A stretch of DNA of 64,000 bases from Bacteroidales bacterium (GTDB lineage: Bacteria > Bacteroidota > Bacteroidia > Bacteroidales > UBA932): NCBI GenBank assembly GCA_017412645.1, contig JAFPWX010000017.1:102284-166283 (forward strand), given 5' to 3'. Each line of letters begins with the position of its first letter. Positions within the stretch are counted from its first letter, which is position 1. Position numbers and translations under genes: made by a program. The notes beneath the pieces were generated by a model that was given only the letters and a program-made list of their open reading frames with translations, did no database searches and was not told the DNA's origin. Shown piece after piece: positions 35,093 to 43,292 of the stretch.

Positions 35093-36389
35093 TGTCATCG
35101 CGGCCCTGCTGCTCTCTGCCGTCGGCGCGTTCGCGCAGAGCGGAGAGTACGGTTCCTATTCGCCCTACTCCATTTTCGGAGTTGGCAACCTGGCCGGCTC
35201 GCCGTCGGCCTACGTGTCCGGCATGGCCGGAACGGGAATCGCCAGCCGCAATCACCGCTATCTCAATACCCTCAATCCGGCGGCCGTATCGGTCCGGGAC
35301 TCCCTGGCCCTCATGATAGACTTCTCGGTGTTCAATACCAACACCCTTTATTCCCAGACCTACGGAGGAGTGACCCGCCATTCGGCCAACAACGCCACCA
35401 ACATCGGCGGCTTCGCCATCTCCTTCCCCATCTGGAACAAGATGGCCGGATACGTTGGACTCAGGCCATATAGCAGTGTAGGCTACACCTTCAGTGTGAA
35501 TTCGGCCGATGCCGACGCGGGCGTGGTCTCCCAGACCCACAGCGGAATCGGAAGCCTCTACAACTTCTACGGCGGGCTTTCCCACAACTTCGCGAACCGC
35601 TTCTCCATAGGAGCGGAGGCCGACTACATCTTCGGTAAGCTGGAGAAACAGTTCGTTCAGGACTTCGCCTCCTCCGGATACAATGAGGCCCAGACCTACC
35701 ACACCCTCACCCTGAACGCCTTCACCGGCAAGTTCGGCGCGCAGTACGAGCTGCCTCTGGGGAAAGACTACAAACTGTCGCTGGGAGCCACCTACACCCT
35801 CCGTTCCTGGCTGCACGGCTTCAACGACGGCCAGTATTATTCGGCCGGAAGTGTACAGAATGCAACCCTTCCAGAATCCTACGCCGACACTCTTCGCGGA
35901 GCCTCCGGAATCGCGCTTGCAGGCGAGCTGGGGCTGGGAATCACCCTCAATTTCAGGAACAAGTTAAGGGCATCCTTCGACTACTCCCGCTCCGACTGGA
36001 GGAATTCTGGCATGGATTCTGCCAAAGGCTTTGAAGTGAGCGACGCTCAGCAGTCCTTTGAAAACTCTGTAAAGGAAAGTTACAAGCTCGGTTTCGAGTA
36101 CGTCCCCAACATCAGCGACGTACGCTATTACCACAAGCGGATAGCATATCGGGCTGGAGCTTATTTCAACAACGAATACTACACGGTCGCCGGCAGGCCG
36201 GTAAACACTGTCGGTTTAACCCTCGGGGCCACCCTTCCAGTCTTCCGTTGGTACAACTGTCTGTCCATCGCGGTGGACATAGGACAGAGGGGCCCGTTCA
36301 GTGGCAGTCTGGTTCGGGAAAACTATTTCAAGATATCCGTAGGGGTGAACCTCTTCGACATCTGGTTCCAGCAGCCCAGGTATGATTAA
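35073..36389 (+). CDS. Predicted outer-membrane beta-barrel protein
   Basis: 438 residues. A signal peptide ends near AFAQ (about 22). The rest has alternating hydrophobic strands and many aromatic/Gly residues (SPYSIFGVGNLAGSPSAYVS, LGLGITLNFRNKLRASFDYS, FKISVGVNLFDIWFQQ), typical of a barrel. The C-terminus is not the classical aromatic end. It is second in the series coaX-OMP-TPR-lptC-isomerase, which hints at a role in envelope assembly or transport, but no function is recognised. Confidence 0.72.
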   Translation: MPRRTYSVIAALLLSAVGAFAQSGEYGSYSPYSIFGVGNLAGSPSAYVSGMAGTGIASRNHRYLNTLNPAAVSVRDSLALMIDFSVFNTNTLYSQTYGGVTRHSANNATNIGGFAISFPIWNKMAGYVGLRPYSSVGYTFSVNSADADAGVVSQTHSGIGSLYNFYGGLSHNFANRFSIGAEADYIFGKLEKQFVQDFASSGYNEAQTYHTLTLNAFTGKFGAQYELPLGKDYKLSLGATYTLRSWLHGFNDGQYYSAGSVQNATLPESYADTLRGASGIALAGELGLGITLNFRNKLRASFDYSRSDWRNSGMDSAKGFEVSDAQQSFENSVKESYKLGFEYVPNISDVRYYHKRIAYRAGAYFNNEYYTVAGRPVNTVGLTLGATLPVFRWYNCLSIAVDIGQRGPFSGSLVRENYFKISVGVNLFDIWFQQPRYD

Positions 36390-36410
36390 AAGAATGAAAA
36401 GACTATAACC

Positions 36411-37733
36411 ATGAAAAAGATCACTCTCGCAGTTTTGACCCTGATGCTCGCCTTCTCTGGCATCGCATTCGCTCAGGGCAAGTATGGAAAGGACAGTGCG
36501 GAATGCATCAAGTACCTCTCCTACTACAAGGAATACTTCAAGCAGAAGGCATACGACGACGCCATGCCCAACTGGCGTCAGGCATATAAGATATGTCCGC
36601 CCACCGCGAACCAGACCATGCTCATCGATGGCACAACCCTCATGCGCATGCTCATCAACCGCAACGCCAAGGATCCGGTCTACAGGGCGGCCCTTATCGA
36701 CTCGCTTGTGGCCATCCACGAAGCCCGTGCTGCAGCATGGCCCAAGAATGCCGTCACGGCCCGCAATAACAAGGGTCAGGACCTCGCCAACTACGTAAAG
36801 GACAACCCGGCCCGCCTGCACAATGAATTCACCGAGATCATCGAGGCCAACAAGTCGGCTACCAAGCCCAGCCTGTTCCTCTTCGACCTTCAGGCTGCTA
36901 TCAACCTCTATGAGGCAGGCAAGCTTGGAGCGGAAGACGTGATCGCCTGCTACCAGAACAACCTGGCCTACCTCGAGAACGCCAAAGCCAAGAGCAGCGC
37001 CGAGGCAGAGAATATCCAGAAGGTCCGCACCGACCTCGAGACCCTGTTCATCAGCAGTAAGGTCGCCAGCTGCGAAGATCTGATCGCCCTGTTCGAGCCC
37101 CGCTTCAGCGCGGCTCCCGACGACCTCAACCTCGTGAAGAATATCGTGAAGATGCTCTCCATCACCGAGGACTGCCAGGACAACGACCTCTATCTGCAGG
37201 CCGCCACCCGCATGTACGCCCTCGAACCGGGCTACAACTCGGCATACTTCCTCTATAAGCTCAATGCTTCGAAGGGCAACTACAACGACGCTGTGAAGTA
37301 TCTCGACGAGGCCATTGAGTACGACGAGTCCGACGCCGCCACCGACGCCCAGTACAGCTACGAACTTGCAGCCTACTGCTACAAGAACGCACGCTTCGCC
37401 AAGGCCAACGCGGCTGCCCACAAGGCTCTGGAACTCGATCCTTCCATGGCCGGAAAGTGCTACTTCCTCATCGGCCAGATATGGGGAACCGTGAGCTGTG
37501 GAGGCGACGAAATCCAGACCCGCGCCCACTTCTGGGTGGCTGTGGACAACATGCGCAAGGCAGCTGCCGCGGACGCATCCCTCGCCGACGAGGCAAGCCG
37601 CATGATCGCCCAGTACTCCAAGTACTACCCGCAGACGGCCGAGGCCTTCATGTACAACTTTACCGACGGACAGAGCTATACTGTGAACTGCAGCGGCATG
37701 ACCGCTACCACAACCGTCCGCACCCAGAAGTAA
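36411..37733 (+). CDS. Secreted TPR-repeat protein
   Basis: 440 residues with a signal peptide (MKKITLAVLTLMLAFSGIAF, cleavage near AFAQ). Helical repeats run through the protein; clear TPR-like pairs include YFKQKAYDDAMPNWRQAYKI near the N-terminus, LDEAIEYDESDAATDAQYSY and FAKANAAAHKALELDPSMAG near the C-terminus. The end is SYTVNCSGMTATTTVRTQK. It probably acts as a periplasmic scaffold. Placement between an outer-membrane protein and lptC suggests envelope work. The exact role is unknown. Confidence 0.72.
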   Translation: MKKITLAVLTLMLAFSGIAFAQGKYGKDSAECIKYLSYYKEYFKQKAYDDAMPNWRQAYKICPPTANQTMLIDGTTLMRMLINRNAKDPVYRAALIDSLVAIHEARAAAWPKNAVTARNNKGQDLANYVKDNPARLHNEFTEIIEANKSATKPSLFLFDLQAAINLYEAGKLGAEDVIACYQNNLAYLENAKAKSSAEAENIQKVRTDLETLFISSKVASCEDLIALFEPRFSAAPDDLNLVKNIVKMLSITEDCQDNDLYLQAATRMYALEPGYNSAYFLYKLNASKGNYNDAVKYLDEAIEYDESDAATDAQYSYELAAYCYKNARFAKANAAAHKALELDPSMAGKCYFLIGQIWGTVSCGGDEIQTRAHFWVAVDNMRKAAAADASLADEASRMIAQYSKYYPQTAEAFMYNFTDGQSYTVNCSGMTATTTVRTQK

Positions 37734-37734
37734 G

Positions 37735-38376
37735 GTGAAAGGCTCCCTCAGGTTTTTACTCAGGATGGCAGGCGTTTCTACGCTTGCCGTCCTGTCTTTT
37801 TCCTGCAAGGGAAAGCTCGGGCAGGCGGCGGCAATCAACCTGGCCGAGACTCCGGTACAGACCGTAGAGCGCATGTTTGCCGTACAGAGCAAAAACGGCC
37901 TTCTGGATGCCCGTATGGAGGCCCCTGTGATGGAACGCTACGACAACGACACCTCTTCCTACGAGTGCTTCCCGAAAGGAGTTTCGCTTTACGCCTACAC
38001 CCCCGACGGCCGTCTGGAGACGATAATCGTGGCGGACAACGCCAAACACATCACCGGAAAAGGCAAGTCCGGCTCTTCCAAATCGGAAGTCTGGGAGGCC
38101 TTCGGCAATGTTATCGTCCACAATGTAATCAAGCAGGAGACCATGGAAACCGATACCCTCTACTGGGATCGTGAAGCCGCGGAAATCTACACCGATTGCT
38201 ACGTCCAGCTCTATTCTCCCGACGGTTACATGCAGGGAACCGGCATGCGCAGCGACGATCATGCCCGCAACGCCATCCTCCACAACCCCTTCAACAGCTA
38301 CGGCATAACAGGGCGTGACAGCACGGCCGTGGTAATAGACTCGGTGAATTTTATAGGGCCTTTACTTCGTAAATAA
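37735..38376 (+). CDS. lptC: LptC-like LPS export protein
   Basis: 213 residues from a GTG start one base after the TPR gene's stop. It has a lipoprotein signal (VLSFSC, Cys24) in place of the membrane helix of E. coli LptC. The body matches the OstA/LptC beta-jellyroll pattern: MFAVQSKNGLLDARMEAPVM, AYTPDGRLETIIVADNAKHI, ETDTLYWDREAAEIYTD and YMQGTGMRSDDHA. LptC passes lipopolysaccharide from the inner-membrane LptBFG complex to LptA. No other lpt gene is in the window. Confidence 0.82.
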   Translation: MKGSLRFLLRMAGVSTLAVLSFSCKGKLGQAAAINLAETPVQTVERMFAVQSKNGLLDARMEAPVMERYDNDTSSYECFPKGVSLYAYTPDGRLETIIVADNAKHITGKGKSGSSKSEVWEAFGNVIVHNVIKQETMETDTLYWDREAAEIYTDCYVQLYSPDGYMQGTGMRSDDHARNAILHNPFNSYGITGRDSTAVVIDSVNFIGPLLRK

Positions 38377-38435
38377 AAGAAAATTACTAAATTCGCGGTC
38401 CCTTTTGATTATTAATTAAAAATCTAACCAATACT

Positions 38436-40523
38436 ATGGCGGTTCTTGAAAAAATCCGTGTAAGATTCGGCCTGGCGATTTCCATCATCATCGCCCTGGC
38501 TCTTTTGTCCTTTATAATCGACCCTGGCACGCTCCAGAGCGCTATGCAGGGAATGTCCAGCAAGTACGACGTGGGTAAGATAGCCGGCCGCGCAGTGCGC
38601 TACACCGACTACCAGGAAGAGGTCGAGCGTTTCACCACAATAAACGAGGTTACCACTGGCAGCAGCGCCCACAGCGAGCAGCAGCAGAAGCAGATCCGCG
38701 ATGCCGCATGGCAGAGCTTCATCGACAAGTTCCTCTTCGTCAAGAACGCGAAAGACGCCGGCATCACCGTCGGCAGCGCGGAACTCGTGGACCTCACCAC
38801 CGGCAGCAATCCTTCCCCGATGATCGCCCAGATGTTCGGCGGTCCCGACGGATACGACCCGCAGGTGCTCGTGGACTTCGTGCAGAACCAGGTTCCCGGA
38901 GACGAATCCGGCCGTCTGCAGACCTTCTGGAACTACATCCAGAACTCTGTCAGTACCCAGCAGTACTACGCAAAGTACGGCGCCCTCTTCACAGCGTCCG
39001 CATACCTGAACGCCCTTGAGAAGGCCGACCTCGTGGCAAAGAACAACGCCACCGCGAACGTGGACTACATCGCCGTCTCCTATCCTTATCAGGACGACAG
39101 CACCGTAGTGGTCAAGAAGAGCGAGATCAAGAAATTCTACAAGGATCACAAGGACTTTTACGAGCAGAAGGCCAACCGCGACATCGAATACGTAGTGTTC
39201 GAGGTCACCCCGTCCGCAGAGGACATCGCCGCCGCCAATGAGAAGGTCTCCGCCGTCTACGACGAGTTCGGAGCCACCAGCAATATGAAGGCGTTCCTGC
39301 TCCGTAACTCCGACCGCCAGCTCAGCAACTACTGGTACAAGGCCGGCGAGCTTAACAGCATCAACAGCGAGGTGAACAACTATGTGTTCAACACCCGCAG
39401 CAGCGCTCCGTCGCCCATCTACACCGATGCAGACAACACCTTCTACAGCGTCCGCGTGCTCGATACCGCCAATCTTCCCGACTCCGTGTACGTGAAGCAC
39501 ATCCTGCTTCAGGGCAGCGAGGCCAAGGCCACCGCTGAAGAGGTTCTTGCCAAGCTCCGCAAGGGAGAGAAGTTCTCCGCTCTCGCAGCCGAGTACTCCA
39601 CTGATAAGGGCTCCATGGCCGACGGCGAACTCGGAAACATCGGCTGGATGACCCAGACCTACATGATTCCCGGATTCGAAGGCGTGATCACTGCAAAGCT
39701 GAACGACCCCTACATCGTTAACACCCAGTACGGCACTCACGTTATCGTGGTCACCAAGCGCACGAAGCCCATTGTGAAGAAGCAGGTCGCTATCCTCGAA
39801 AAGGCCGCTATCGCCAGCAAGGAAACCTTCGGTAAGTACTACGCACAGGCCAACCGTTTCGCTTCTATCGCCGGCCAGAGCTACGAAGGCTACAAGGCCG
39901 CCGTGGACTCCATGAGCATCTATTCGCATCCGATGAACGTGAACGAAGGAACCTCCACCTACGGTTCCATCGACCAGGCCAAGGAAGTCACTCGCTGGGT
40001 ATTCGATGCCAAGAAGGGTAAGGCCTCCAACATCATCACCGTGAACAACAACTACTTCTTCGTGGTTGCCGTCAAGGAAATCCACAAAGAAGGCGTGAAG
40101 CCTCTTGACGAGGTGGCCGCCGGCATCCGCCAGAGGCTCTACTTCGAGAAGCTCCGCGACGTTAAGACCGCTCAGGTGGCCGAGAAGGTGCAGGGTCTCG
40201 AGACCCTCGAGCAGATGGCGGAAGCCCTTGGTGTGTCCATCACCAACGAGCCCGCTCTGTCCCTGTCCACCACAGGCCGTGCCAATGATCCGGCTCTTGC
40301 CGGAGCTGCTGGCGCCGCAGTCGATGGCGAAGTTTACGGTCCGATAGCAGGTGGTATGGCCTCCTACATCGTAAGGGTCAACTCCCGCGAGGCCGGCAGC
40401 TTCTTCACCGAGGAAGACGCCACCATGCAGGCAGCCCAGAAGGCGCAGTACACCACCCAGATGGTGCTGCCCGTCATGAGCCGCATCGGCGAAGTGAAGG
40501 ACAATAGAGAGAGGTTCTTCTAG
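38436..40523 (+). CDS. PpiD/SurA-like membrane-anchored peptidylprolyl isomerase
   Basis: 695 residues. One N-terminal membrane segment at about 10-28 (FGLAISIIIALALLSFIID) is followed by a SurA_N-type chaperone region. A parvulin domain lies at about 345-440 (SVYVKHILLQGSEAKATAEE, FSALAAEYSTDKGSMADGEL, GTHVIVVTKRTKP). A second chaperone-like region follows. The layout is that of PpiD, which helps fold secreted and outer-membrane proteins in the periplasm. Its stop codon overlaps the converging ychF stop within CTAG (40520-40523). Confidence 0.9.
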   Translation: MAVLEKIRVRFGLAISIIIALALLSFIIDPGTLQSAMQGMSSKYDVGKIAGRAVRYTDYQEEVERFTTINEVTTGSSAHSEQQQKQIRDAAWQSFIDKFLFVKNAKDAGITVGSAELVDLTTGSNPSPMIAQMFGGPDGYDPQVLVDFVQNQVPGDESGRLQTFWNYIQNSVSTQQYYAKYGALFTASAYLNALEKADLVAKNNATANVDYIAVSYPYQDDSTVVVKKSEIKKFYKDHKDFYEQKANRDIEYVVFEVTPSAEDIAAANEKVSAVYDEFGATSNMKAFLLRNSDRQLSNYWYKAGELNSINSEVNNYVFNTRSSAPSPIYTDADNTFYSVRVLDTANLPDSVYVKHILLQGSEAKATAEEVLAKLRKGEKFSALAAEYSTDKGSMADGELGNIGWMTQTYMIPGFEGVITAKLNDPYIVNTQYGTHVIVVTKRTKPIVKKQVAILEKAAIASKETFGKYYAQANRFASIAGQSYEGYKAAVDSMSIYSHPMNVNEGTSTYGSIDQAKEVTRWVFDAKKGKASNIITVNNNYFFVVAVKEIHKEGVKPLDEVAAGIRQRLYFEKLRDVKTAQVAEKVQGLETLEQMAEALGVSITNEPALSLSTTGRANDPALAGAAGAAVDGEVYGPIAGGMASYIVRVNSREAGSFFTEEDATMQAAQKAQYTTQMVLPVMSRIGEVKDNRERFF

Positions 40524-41620
40524 ACGTTGAACAGGAAGTGCATTATGTCGCCGTCCTTGACGACATAATCCTTACCTTCAGTAGCAAGCTTGCCTGCCGC
40601 CCGGCAGGCAGCTTCTGTTTTAAGGGCTACGAAGTCATCGTACTTGATGACTTCCGCGCGGATGAAGCCCTTTTCGAAATCGGTGTGAATCACGCCTGCG
40701 GCCTTGGGGGCCTTGTCTCCGACGTGGATAGTCCAGGCGCGGCACTCGTCCGAGCCGGCGGTGAAGAAGGTCTGCAGACCCAGCAGGCGGTAGGCGCCCT
40801 GGATGAGGCGCACCACGCCGGATTCTTCGAGGCCCAGGTCTTCCAGGAACATCTGGCGCTCGTCGAAGTCTTCGATTTCGGCAATCTCAGCCTCGGTCTT
40901 GGCCGCTATCACCAGGATCTCCGCGTTCTCGTCCTTCACCGCCTCGCGCACAGCCTCCACGTAGGCGTTTCCGCTTGCGGCGGAGCTTTCGTCCACGTTG
41001 CAGACGTACATCACGGGCTTGTTGGTGAGAAGGAAGAGGTTCTTGGCGATGGCGGCTTCTTCGTCGTTCAGAAGGGCCACGCTGCGGCAGCTCTTTCCCG
41101 CCTCGAGGGCGGCCTTGTAGCGAGCGAGCAGCTCCGCCATTTTCTTCGCCTCCTTGTCTCCTGCTTTCCCAGCCTTGTCGGCCTTGGCCAGACGGGCTTC
41201 AACCGTTTCGAGATCCTTTATCTGGAGTTCCAGGTCCACCACCTCTTTGTCGCGCACCGGGTCGACGTTGCCGTCCACATGCACCACGTTGCCGTCGTCG
41301 AAGCAGCGGAGCACGTGAAGGATGGCATCGCACTCGCGAATGTTGGCCAGGAACTGGTTGCCCAGGCCCTCTCCGCGGCTGGCACCGCGCACCAGACCCG
41401 CTATGTCCACGATGTCCACCGTGGCGGGGATGGTACGCTCAGGCTTACAGATTTCACTCAGGACATCCAGCCTGCGGTCCGGCACGTTCGTGCTGCCGAG
41501 GTTGGGTTCAATGGTACAGAACGGGAAGTTGGCGGCCTGCGCCCTTCCGGAACTTATACAGTTGAAAAGAGTGGATTTGCCCACATTGGGCAGGCCCACG
41601 ATTCCGCATTTAAGGCTCAT
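40520..41620 (-). CDS. ychF: YchF/OLA1 family ATPase
   Basis: 366 residues. P-loop GLPNVGKSTLFNCISSG, DIAGLVRGASRGEGLGNQFL (G3 region), NKPVMYVCNVDE in place of the GTPase NKxD (the reason the family prefers ATP), a coiled-coil insert (DLETVEARLAKADKAGKAGD) and the C-terminal TGS domain (ACRAAGKLATEGKDYVVKDG). YchF binds ribosomes and is linked to stress and translation start control. Length is normal. Confidence 0.95.
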   Translation of the reverse strand: MSLKCGIVGLPNVGKSTLFNCISSGRAQAANFPFCTIEPNLGSTNVPDRRLDVLSEICKPERTIPATVDIVDIAGLVRGASRGEGLGNQFLANIRECDAILHVLRCFDDGNVVHVDGNVDPVRDKEVVDLELQIKDLETVEARLAKADKAGKAGDKEAKKMAELLARYKAALEAGKSCRSVALLNDEEAAIAKNLFLLTNKPVMYVCNVDESSAASGNAYVEAVREAVKDENAEILVIAAKTEAEIAEIEDFDERQMFLEDLGLEESGVVRLIQGAYRLLGLQTFFTAGSDECRAWTIHVGDKAPKAAGVIHTDFEKGFIRAEVIKYDDFVALKTEAACRAAGKLATEGKDYVVKDGDIMHFLFNV

Positions 41621-41638
41621 ATCTTAAAGAATTCGGGA

Positions 41639-41646
41639 CAAAGATA
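41639..41646 (-). promoter_or_regulatory. -7 element of ychF
   Basis: Minus strand TATCTTTG, 18 nt from the ychF ATG. A TTG lies only 11 bp upstream (minus strand, 41658-41660), the same unusual spacing as at the ECF sigma gene. Confidence 0.4.
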
Positions 41647-41656
41647 CCGATAATTT

Positions 41657-42271
41657 TCAAAACAGACTCGGCTCCAGCGCCTTCGGGTGGAAGGACTTGC
41701 GATGATGGGGCGTGAGGCCGTAGCGCCGTATGGCCTCTATGTGCTCGGGGGTGGGGTAGCCGAAGTTGCGATCCCAGCCGTACTGGGGGAACTCTTCCGA
41801 GAGCCGCCGCATGTACTCGTCCCTATGCGTCTTGGCCAGAACCGAAGCGGCGGCGATGGAGGCATAAGTGGCGTCGCCATGCACTACCGTCGCGGCCTGG
41901 TAGCCCGGCAGCGGACGCCAGCGGTTGCCGTCTACCAGAATCCATTCCGGCTTTACGGACAGCCGTAAAACCGCCCTCTGCATCCCGGTAACCGACGCCC
42001 ATAGGATATTCAGACGGTCGATCTCCTCAACGGACACTTCCTCCACCGCCCAGGCAAGCGCGTCTCGTTCGATAATCTCCCGAAGCGCGCTCCTGTCCTC
42101 CTCCGACATCTGCTTGGAATCGTTCAGACGCGGGTCGAAAAAGCCTTCCGGCAGCACCACCGCGGCAGCGAACACAGGCCCGGCAAGGGGACCGCGTCCG
42201 GCCTCGTCGCACCCGGCCTCAACGGCTCCGGGGTGCATGAAAGGAAGAAGCTTGTCAGGGGAGCCCTTCAT
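41657..42271 (-). CDS. rnhB: Ribonuclease HII
   Basis: 204 residues. Active-site motifs are VEAGCDEAGRGPLAGPVFAA (first Asp and Glu), ILVDGN and VVHGDATYASIAAASVLAKT. The C-terminus has YGLTPHHRKSFHP. It cuts the RNA strand at ribonucleotides embedded in DNA. A start 11 codons downstream (MHPGAVEAG) is also possible. The chosen start overlaps the preceding DUF4249 gene by 17 bp. Confidence 0.94.
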   Translation of the reverse strand: MKGSPDKLLPFMHPGAVEAGCDEAGRGPLAGPVFAAAVVLPEGFFDPRLNDSKQMSEEDRSALREIIERDALAWAVEEVSVEEIDRLNILWASVTGMQRAVLRLSVKPEWILVDGNRWRPLPGYQAATVVHGDATYASIAAASVLAKTHRDEYMRRLSEEFPQYGWDRNFGYPTPEHIEAIRRYGLTPHHRKSFHPKALEPSLF

Positions 42272-43292
42272 AAGGATCGTCGTCGTAGCTAACGGTGTTG
42301 GAGTATGGTGGGAGGGAAAACTCCTGCGAGACGGTGTTGGAGATACCCACGAATCCTATTCCGCCCACGACGTTGCTCGGGACGGCAATATCCTCCAGAG
42401 CAAGGTCTCCCGAGCCGCTCTCCAGAGAATTGAGGGCCTTGAGATAATGATAGTGGCGTCCGCCTATGTGGGATAGTTCCACCTTGAGGGTAGGCCGCAC
42501 ATAGCAGCTGTCGTAAGGGACGAATCCGGTAAGATACCAGCTCTTCAGCTCCCACCAGTCCACCTTCGGCCGCAGGGTCACCGAAGCGCAGTCGAACTGG
42601 CTGTCGAAGAAGGCTCCGTAGTAGTTGGGCGTGCCGAAGTCGAACATCGAATCCATATTGGCTGCCGCGATGCCGTCTTCCGAAAGGATGAGGTCGTCGC
42701 CCGTGTCGAGCGGGCAGATACGGACGAACTTCTCCGTGCCGATCAGCACCCCTTCCCGGTAAAGCTCGATCTGTGAGGAGCAGCTGATTCCGAGCGAGTA
42801 GTAGTCGGCCCCCGGCGTGCTGTCGGTCATCTTGATGCGGAAGGCCAGCTGACGGGAGGCGGAGTCGCCGACGCTCAGAGTGTCGATACTGCCGAGTTCC
42901 GGTGCCGACGGAACGGTAACGCTCGCCGAGGCCTTTTTGGAAACGGTTTCGCCCGACCTCTTTTTCTCGACAAGGAGCTCCAGCTCAAGCTTGTCTCCCG
43001 GTTCCAGGGGAGCGCTGAACACGAAGCGGCGAAGTCCCTGCCGTCCCGGCTTCTCCGTTGCCACCACCCCCATATGGTCGTTTATGTGGCAATGTACAGC
43101 CGCGTCCCCGGTGAGTGTGTCCACGCATCCGGGCTTGCTGACCCCCACCCACACTTCGTGCTCGTCGCTGTCTACCGTAATGAGCGAGTTCATAATCAGC
43201 AGGGGTTCCGTGTTGCGCGGAGTGTAGGACATATCGTTCACACACCCTGCAAAAGCCATCAGCAGTAGCAATATCAGAAGCTTCTTGTCCAT
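42255..43292 (-). CDS. DUF4249 family lipoprotein
   Basis: 345 residues from the ATG at 43290-43292 with lipobox FAGC (Cys17); the longer upstream frame lies in the receptor gene. The start (EPLLIMNSLITVDSDEHEVW) and the barrel-like middle (FRIKMTDSTPGADYYSLGIS) fit DUF4249, a family found as outer-membrane partners of carboxypeptidase-regulatory-type TonB receptors in Bacteroidota. It overlaps the receptor gene by 19 bp, so the two likely act together in uptake. The ligand is unknown. Confidence 0.82.
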   Translation of the reverse strand: MDKKLLILLLLMAFAGCVNDMSYTPRNTEPLLIMNSLITVDSDEHEVWVGVSKPGCVDTLTGDAAVHCHINDHMGVVATEKPGRQGLRRFVFSAPLEPGDKLELELLVEKKRSGETVSKKASASVTVPSAPELGSIDTLSVGDSASRQLAFRIKMTDSTPGADYYSLGISCSSQIELYREGVLIGTEKFVRICPLDTGDDLILSEDGIAAANMDSMFDFGTPNYYGAFFDSQFDCASVTLRPKVDWWELKSWYLTGFVPYDSCYVRPTLKVELSHIGGRHYHYLKALNSLESGSGDLALEDIAVPSNVVGGIGFVGISNTVSQEFSLPPYSNTVSYDDDPYEGLP

